Shown here: positions 59,129-64,000 of the stretch, in pieces | Layout of the letters: every line of letters starts with the position of its first letter | Numbering within the stretch: the stretch's first letter is position 1 | Assembly: GCF_042660285.1 (NCBI RefSeq) | Contig: NZ_JBHSTP010000001.1 | Coordinates: forward strand, 496,001 to 560,000 | DNA: 64,000 nt | Direction of reading: 5' to 3' | Origin: Luethyella okanaganae | GTDB taxonomy: Bacteria; Actinomycetota; Actinomycetes; Actinomycetales; Microbacteriaceae | Translations under genes and position numbers: made by a program | The notes under the pieces: generated by a model | The model's input: the letters and a program-made list of their open reading frames with translations, nothing else | The model's database searches: none | What the model was told of the DNA's origin: nothing

Positions 59129-60487
59129 ATGAATCTCCACTCGCTCATGCAGAAGCGAACCGAGGAAGCCGGACCCATCCGCGTCGGCGTCATCGGAGCC
59201 GGCAAGTTCTCGTCGATGTTCCTCACCCAGGCGCTCAACACCGAGGGCATCCACGTCGTCGGCGTCGCCGATATAGACGTGCCGAAGGCGAAGAGCGCAC
59301 TCGAACGGACCGGATGGCCGGCCGAGCGGTACGCCGCCGCCTCGCTCGACGAGGCTCTGCGCACGGGAGCGACCCACGTGCTCGAGAGCGCGGATGCGCT
59401 CATCCGGTTGCCGCAGATCGAGGTCATCCTCGAGATCACGGGCAACCCGATCATCGGCACCTACCACGCCATCGCCGCGATCGACAATGGCAAACACATC
59501 ATCATGGTCAACGTCGAGGCCGACTGCATGGTGGGTCCGATCCTCCAACGCCGTGCCCAGGCGGCCGGGGTCGTGTACTCGATGGCCTACGGCGACCAGC
59601 CGGCGCTCATCTGCGAGCTCGTCGACTGGTGTCGCACGGTCGGCTTCGACGTCGTAGCGGCAGGAAAGGGCACGAAATACCTCCCGGAGTACAACTATTC
59701 GACTCCTGACACGGTCTGGGACTACTACGGCTTCAGCGCCGAACAGCTCGCGAGTGGAGACTTCAATCCGAAGATGTTCAATTCCTTCCTCGACGGCACG
59801 AAGTCGGCGATCGAAATGGCGGCGGTCGCCAATGGCACCGGTCTCCTGCCACAAGACGAAGGACTCCTCTTCCCGCCTGCCGGTGTCGACGATCTGCCAC
59901 ACATCTACCGCCCCCGCGAGATCGGCGGCGCCCTCACCCGCCGCGGCACCGTGGAGATCGCGTCGAGCCTCTACCGTGACGGCACCGAGGTGCAGCGAGA
60001 CCTCCGCTGGGGCGTCTACGTGACCTTCGAGGCGAAGACCGACTACGCCGTCCAGTGCTTCGCCGAGTACGGTGTGCACACGGATGAGACCGGCCGATAC
60101 GGCTCTCTCTACCGCCCGTATCACATGATCGGGCTCGAGCTCGGGGTCAGCGTCGCCTCGGCAGTATTGCGCGGAGAGGCGACCGGGTCGCCGACGGGTT
60201 TTCGCGGCGATGTCGTCACGACGGCGAAGAAAGACCTCCGCGCCGGCGACACCCTCGACGGCGAGGGCGGCTACACGGTGTTCGGCAAGCTCGCACCCGC
60301 CCATGTCTCCCTCGAGCGCAATGCGCTCCCGCTCGGCCTCGCCCACGGGGCCAAGCTCATCCGCGACGTTCCGAAGGATCGCACGGTCTCCTGGGCCGAC
60401 ATCGACGCCGATGGAACCCTTCTCGCAGTGCAGGTGCGCAGGGAGCTCGAATCGGAGTTCCGCGCCGAGTCGCTTCGCGCGGCCTGA
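59129..60487 (+). CDS. COG4091-type NAD(P)-binding oxidoreductase with SAF domain
   Basis: This 452-residue protein has an N-terminal Rossmann domain (IRVGVIGAGKFSSMFLTQAL), a predicted homoserine-dehydrogenase-like central part (EITGNPIIGTYHAIAAIDNG, AAGKGTKYLPEYNYSTPDTV) and a C-terminal SAF domain (about 375-450; RAGDTLDGEGGYTVFGKL). COG4091 proteins are annotated only by similarity, and their substrates are unknown. Here it is first gene of a locus with a FadR-type regulator, MHS transporter and DUF1537 kinase, so an oxidation step on an acid sugar is likely. GGAAG precedes ATG 59129. Confidence 0.82.
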   Translation: MNLHSLMQKRTEEAGPIRVGVIGAGKFSSMFLTQALNTEGIHVVGVADIDVPKAKSALERTGWPAERYAAASLDEALRTGATHVLESADALIRLPQIEVILEITGNPIIGTYHAIAAIDNGKHIIMVNVEADCMVGPILQRRAQAAGVVYSMAYGDQPALICELVDWCRTVGFDVVAAGKGTKYLPEYNYSTPDTVWDYYGFSAEQLASGDFNPKMFNSFLDGTKSAIEMAAVANGTGLLPQDEGLLFPPAGVDDLPHIYRPREIGGALTRRGTVEIASSLYRDGTEVQRDLRWGVYVTFEAKTDYAVQCFAEYGVHTDETGRYGSLYRPYHMIGLELGVSVASAVLRGEATGSPTGFRGDVVTTAKKDLRAGDTLDGEGGYTVFGKLAPAHVSLERNALPLGLAHGAKLIRDVPKDRTVSWADIDADGTLLAVQVRRELESEFRAESLRAA

Positions 60488-60577
60488 CCAACAGACCATC
60501 AACGCCCATGAAAACTAGACTGAGGGTGATCGGTGAATGCACCGCTTCGCCGCGATGTTCTGAGGGGTTGGTCCGCG

Positions 60578-61324
60578 ATGTCCACAGCGAACGGGTGGGA
60601 ACCCGTGCAGCGCCTGCGCACTTACGAGCAGGTCATGGCACAGATCGAGGAGCGGATTCTCGACGGGCGGCTCAAGGCCGGCGATCACCTGCCGAGCGAG
60701 CGGGAGCTCGCGATCATGCTCGGGGTCTCACGTCCATCGCTGCGGGAATCGCTCCGTGTGCTGGAAGCGCTCGGGGTCGTGGACATCCGCCGTGGGGGCG
60801 GCTCGGATGGCGGTGCGGTGCTGGTGGGAACACCAGGCCCCGGCTTCGTCAATCTGCTCAAGCTTCAACTCGCTCTCGGGCACTTCAGCCATACGGATGT
60901 GCTGGAGACCCGGATCGCGTTGGAATCGTGGTCCTGCGCGGAGGCGGCCTATCGCTCGACTGAACAGGATCACACGGAACTCGCCGCCATCCTCGATCAG
61001 ATGGACGACCCCGACATCGAGACGGCCGAGTTCAACCGGCTCGACACCGCATTCCACGTGCAGGTCGCCGAGTCGACAGGAAACGCCCTCACCGCGCACC
61101 TCATGGGGTCACTGCGCGTCGCGATCAATCGCCAGATGATCGAGGCCTACGCGGGCCTCGAGGACTGGCACGAGACCGCGAAGACGGTGAGGCAGGAACA
61201 CCGCAACATTCTCGACGCCATCCGGCGCCGAGAGCCGGATGAGGCCGTGCACCTGGTGCGCGATCACATCCACGACTTCTACAAGATCAGCAACGTCGGA
61301 GGAGTGGTCCAAGCCTCCGGATAG
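60578..61324 (+). CDS. FadR-type GntR transcriptional regulator
   Basis: This 248-residue regulator has a winged helix (LPSERELAIMLGVSRPSLRE, about 29-48, then GVVDIRRGGGSDGG) and a C-terminal FCD ligand domain with metal-binding His residues (FNRLDTAFHVQVAESTGN, VHLVRDHIHDFY). ATG 60578 has GAGGGG ten bp upstream; GTG 60533 is an alternative close behind TAGACT (60516-60521). A half-operator CAGACCATCAA (60492-60502), identical to the right side of the second operator upstream of 59129, hints at autoregulation. Confidence 0.88.
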   Translation: MSTANGWEPVQRLRTYEQVMAQIEERILDGRLKAGDHLPSERELAIMLGVSRPSLRESLRVLEALGVVDIRRGGGSDGGAVLVGTPGPGFVNLLKLQLALGHFSHTDVLETRIALESWSCAEAAYRSTEQDHTELAAILDQMDDPDIETAEFNRLDTAFHVQVAESTGNALTAHLMGSLRVAINRQMIEAYAGLEDWHETAKTVRQEHRNILDAIRRREPDEAVHLVRDHIHDFYKISNVGGVVQASG

Positions 61325-61335
61325 CATCACCGGAT

Positions 61336-61360
61336 CCGACCGGCGGTGCCATCCGGTCGG
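61336..61360 (+). terminator. Hairpin between regulator and transporter genes
   Basis: CCGACCGG and CCGGTCGG form a perfect 8-bp stem around a 9-nt loop, 12 bp after the regulator stop. Without a U tract, it could be a terminator, an attenuator giving different expression of regulator and transporter, or an mRNA-processing site. Confidence 0.5.
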
Positions 61361-61414
61361 GCCCTCTCCCACGGTGCCCCGGGACAGCGCCGCTGTCTCG
61401 ATATCAAAGGAGAT

Positions 61415-62749
61415 ATGGACAATCCCATGAGCACCATCACCCAGCCCGCCAGCATTCAGGCAGCGCACGGCTCACCCGACAAACTGAAGACCGCGATCGG
61501 CAGTGCCGTCGGCACCACGGTCGAGAACTACGACTTCCTCGCCTACGGCACTGCCGCGGCCCTCTACTTCGGCCCGGCGTTCTTTCCCGGAGAGGACCCG
61601 GTCGTCGGCGTCCTTCTCGGCTTCCTGACCTTCGGCATCGGATTCGCCATGCGGCCCTTGGGCGGCATCATCGGCGGATACCTCGGCGACAAGTACGGCC
61701 GCAAGCCCGTGCTCGTCGGCGCACTCTTCGTCATGGGCATCGCGACCGTGCTGATCGGACTCCTGCCGACCTACGCCCAGGTCGGACTGCTGGCGCCGAT
61801 CCTGCTCACGCTGATCCGCGTCATCCAGGGCCTCGCATTCGGTGCCGAGTGGGGAGGCGCCATTCTGATGACCTTCGAACACGCCCCGTGGCGCAAGCGT
61901 GGCCGTTACGCCGCCATCCCGCAGGTCGGTGTGCCGCTCGGCGTCTTCCTCGCGAACGTCGCCTTCCTGCTCGCCGGCGGGTTCAACAGCGAACTCGCCT
62001 GGCGTCTGCCCTTCATGCTGAGCGCCGTGCTCATCGTCGCGGGCCTGATCATCCGCCTCAAGGTCTCGGAATCGCCCGAGTTCGAGGAGTCCAAGGCGCG
62101 CGGTGAGCTCGTGAAGAACCCGATCCTCACGGTCATCCGCAACGACTGGCGCACCGTGCTGCGCGTCATCGCCCTGCGTCTTGCCGAGACCGGTGGTTTC
62201 TACGTGATCGTCACCTACCTGATCTCCTACGTCACGACGAACGAGATCGCTCCGCGTGAGACCGCGCTGACCGGCCTTATCATCGCCACCGCGCTCGGAT
62301 GCTTCACGACCGTGATCTTCGGGGCGCTCAGCGACCGCTTCGGTCGCAAGACGGTCTACCTGATCGGCTGCCTCGCGACGATCGCATTCGGGTTCCCGCT
62401 GTTCCTGCTCGTGAACACGGCGATGCCGTTCCTCATCGTCACCGTCTACGTCATCGGCCTGACGATCATCCACGACATGCTGGCGGGAACGCAGGGCGCC
62501 TACTTCAGCGAACTGTTCGACACGAACACCCGCACCTCGGGAGCTTCGCTCGGTTATCAGTTCTCGGCTGCGATCTCGGGATTCATCCCCTTCATCGCCA
62601 CGGCGGCTGCGCTCGCCGTCGGCTGGGGCGGCGTCGCCTGGATCTATGTAACGGTTGGCGTGATCGGCCTGGTCGGCGTCTTGCTCACCCGCGAGACCTG
62701 GGGTGCGAAGGAACGGGCCGAGGTCGATCGAATCATCGCAGGCGCATAG
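61415..62749 (+). CDS. MFS transporter of the MHS (metabolite:H+ symporter) family
   Basis: This 444-residue, 12-helix permease has the MHS family pattern: GSAVGTTVENYDFLAYGTAA before helix 1, GFAMRPLGGIIGGYLGDKYG, RKPVLVGALFVMGIATVLIG and a conserved GLAFGAEWGGAILMTFEHAP. MHS members import small carboxylates and related compounds, which fits an acid-sugar substrate. ATG 61415 follows AAAGGAG at short spacing; ATG 61427 is an alternative. Confidence 0.9.
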   Translation: MDNPMSTITQPASIQAAHGSPDKLKTAIGSAVGTTVENYDFLAYGTAAALYFGPAFFPGEDPVVGVLLGFLTFGIGFAMRPLGGIIGGYLGDKYGRKPVLVGALFVMGIATVLIGLLPTYAQVGLLAPILLTLIRVIQGLAFGAEWGGAILMTFEHAPWRKRGRYAAIPQVGVPLGVFLANVAFLLAGGFNSELAWRLPFMLSAVLIVAGLIIRLKVSESPEFEESKARGELVKNPILTVIRNDWRTVLRVIALRLAETGGFYVIVTYLISYVTTNEIAPRETALTGLIIATALGCFTTVIFGALSDRFGRKTVYLIGCLATIAFGFPLFLLVNTAMPFLIVTVYVIGLTIIHDMLAGTQGAYFSELFDTNTRTSGASLGYQFSAAISGFIPFIATAAALAVGWGGVAWIYVTVGVIGLVGVLLTRETWGAKERAEVDRIIAGA

Positions 62750-62790
62750 CCGACAGGCGGGCGCGACGCCGTGCAAGAAGGAGCAATCCC

Positions 62791-64000
62791 ATGAAGACCG
62801 TCGTACTCGATGACGACCCGACCGGCACCCAGTCGGCGACCGGTGTGCGCGTTCTGCTCGAAAGCAGCGCGGAGCTGCTCGAACACGCCCTCGCCGAAGC
62901 AGACAGCGTCTATGTGCAGACCAACAGCCGCGCGATCGACGAGGCGACGGCCGTCGAGCTCGTGAGCACCGTGCGGTCCCACGCCCTCGAGGCCGGTCGA
63001 AGGCTCGGGCAGGAGGTGCAGTTCGTCCTCCGCGGGGATTCCACCCTGCGTGGACACGTCTTCGCCGAGACCTCCGTCTTCCTCGACGAGGACTCGGTCA
63101 TGCTCTTCGTGCCGGCCTTCCCCGACGGTGGGAGGACGACGCGAGACGGCGTGCACTACGTCTCGATCGACGGCGTGGATGTCGCCGCCCATGAGAGCGA
63201 GTACGCAGACGATCCCGTGTTCCCCTTCAGCACGGCGGTGCTCGCCGACTATGTGGCCGAGAAGTCCGGTCGATCCGCCGTGCCTCTCGGGCTCGACGTC
63301 GTGCGCGACGGCGATGGGGTGACCAGAGCGCTCCTCGGTGCGGCCCCGGGTTCGGTGGTGGTTCCCGATGCGGTCACGAACGGCGACATCCATGCGATCG
63401 CCCGGGCCGTCTTCGAGGCCAGGACGGCTGGGGCCTCGATCGTGGTGCGCTCCGCCTCGCCTCTCGCCGCCATGCTTGCCGGTGTCGAGAGCGAGGGCCT
63501 GCTGCGGCGGCCGCTCGTTCCGCACGCTCTGCCAACGTTGCTCGTGTGTGGTTCCCACACGGCGGGGGCGACCGCGCAGCTCGAGCGCGTCGCCGAGGAG
63601 TGGGGCGATCCTGTCGTGATCGACACGGGGGACGCGCTCGCCGATCCCAGGCTCGCCGCCGCCGCGGCATCCGCTCAGGTGCTCGCCCAGCTCGAGGAGC
63701 GCGGCCTCGCGGTCGTCGTCTCCGAGAGGAAGCGTGCCGTGGAGCACAACACCCTCGGGCATGGTGAGCGGGTCATGGAGGCATTGACGTCTGTCGTGCG
63801 AACCGCATTGCCGCAGGTCGACGTCGTCGTGTCGAAGGGTGGGATCACCTCGGCGGATGTCGCTCGCATCGGCCTGGGCGCGCGCGCGGCGATCGTGCTC
63901 GGCCAGGTGCTGCCCGGGGTATCGGTCTGGCGGCTCGACGCCGGAGACGGGCGCACGCGGCTCTATGTGGTCGTGCCGGGCAACGTCGGCGATTCCTCGA
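62791..64000 (+). CDS. Four-carbon acid sugar kinase family (DUF1537), 3' end outside window
   Basis: At least 403 residues of a DUF1537 kinase are present. The N-terminal acid-sugar-binding domain shows VVLDDDPTGTQSATGVRVLL, YVQTNSRAI and VLRGDSTLRGHVFAET; the C-terminal nucleotide-binding domain shows VCGSHTAGATAQL and VVSKGGITSADVARIGL. Characterised members (OtnK, DtnK, OiaK) phosphorylate threonate, erythronate or related acids. AAGGAG lies 8 bp before the ATG. Probable partners (aldolase, dehydrogenase) would be right of the window. Confidence 0.93.
   Translation, partial: MKTVVLDDDPTGTQSATGVRVLLESSAELLEHALAEADSVYVQTNSRAIDEATAVELVSTVRSHALEAGRRLGQEVQFVLRGDSTLRGHVFAETSVFLDEDSVMLFVPAFPDGGRTTRDGVHYVSIDGVDVAAHESEYADDPVFPFSTAVLADYVAEKSGRSAVPLGLDVVRDGDGVTRALLGAAPGSVVVPDAVTNGDIHAIARAVFEARTAGASIVVRSASPLAAMLAGVESEGLLRRPLVPHALPTLLVCGSHTAGATAQLERVAEEWGDPVVIDTGDALADPRLAAAAASAQVLAQLEERGLAVVVSERKRAVEHNTLGHGERVMEALTSVVRTALPQVDVVVSKGGITSADVARIGLGARAAIVLGQVLPGVSVWRLDAGDGRTRLYVVVPGNVGDSS

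Noticed and set aside
59111..60502. 463-residue reverse frame opposite the COG4091 gene
   Set aside because: Shadow frame without motifs; the forward gene has a Rossmann and a SAF domain and a regulated promoter.
61472..62776. 434-residue reverse frame opposite the MHS transporter
   Set aside because: Shadow of a 12-helix permease; charged low-complexity composition.
1..64000. CRISPR array, toxin-antitoxin, phage-defence or restriction genes
   Set aside because: No regularly spaced repeats and no recognisable Cas, nuclease-methylase or toxin families were found in any of the supported genes.

Overview
The window is high-GC DNA from an actinobacterium, most likely a member of the Microbacteriaceae. 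The evidence is the set of actinobacterial families it carries (DUF501, DUF4245, DUF4307, DUF6264, a mycosin-like S8 protease, LemA/HtpX), strong G/C third-position codon use, and many leaderless promoters of the form TAnnnT-N6-ATG/GTG. It is almost entirely chromosomal core, with two short disturbed patches and one catabolic locus at the right edge. No rRNA, CRISPR array, intact prophage or intact insertion sequence was seen.

Layout. 1-4631: end of glmU, prs, an HTH protein, a small reverse cluster of DUF202 membrane proteins, and an APC permease. 4628-9041: gluconate block with gnd (reverse), gntK-gntP (forward) and a GntR-FCD regulator (reverse); the gntK upstream region carries two copies of one operator-like motif in opposite orientation. 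9302-16494: rplY, pth (apparent CTG start), mfd, nhaA (reverse, with a possible small coupled ORF) and mazG. 16561-23710: ferritin with an iron-box-like site, hisS, then eno, an FtsB-like protein, DUF501 and a membrane-anchored subtilisin coupled by start/stop overlaps, then a type II NADH dehydrogenase. 23754-29013: a tRNA with anticodon UAA and an unusually short variable arm, a frameshifted small gene, a very large secreted GH95 alpha-L-fucosidase, and a scar made of fragments of two other genes. This looks like an accessory insertion.

29010-37398: FAD-linked sugar-lactone oxidase, a secreted Cys-tailed unknown, a TetR/ABC exporter module, lemA-htpX, a second disturbed patch (truncated IS481-type transposase start, small membrane protein, 26-bp tandem duplication) and a YcaQ-like protein. 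37572-50813: a four-gene ABC importer (binding lipoprotein, two permeases, ATPase), an AI-2E family transporter, threonine ammonia-lyase, GNAT, greA, DUF4307, TrhA/hemolysin III, uppS, a class V aminotransferase and PhoH. 50898-58941: fumC, beta-carbonic anhydrase, DUF4245, xseB, xseA (reverse), ispH (forward), DUF6264, methyltransferase and class II fba (reverse).

59029-64000: an apparent acid-sugar catabolic locus. It has a COG4091-type NAD-binding/SAF oxidoreductase, a FadR-type regulator, an MHS-type MFS transporter and a DUF1537 acid-sugar kinase cut by the window edge. Two near-identical palindromes (TGGTCAGACCA) flank the -10 element of its first promoter, which gives a concrete regulatory model. 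The substrate is unknown, and this is the part most likely to hold something not yet described.
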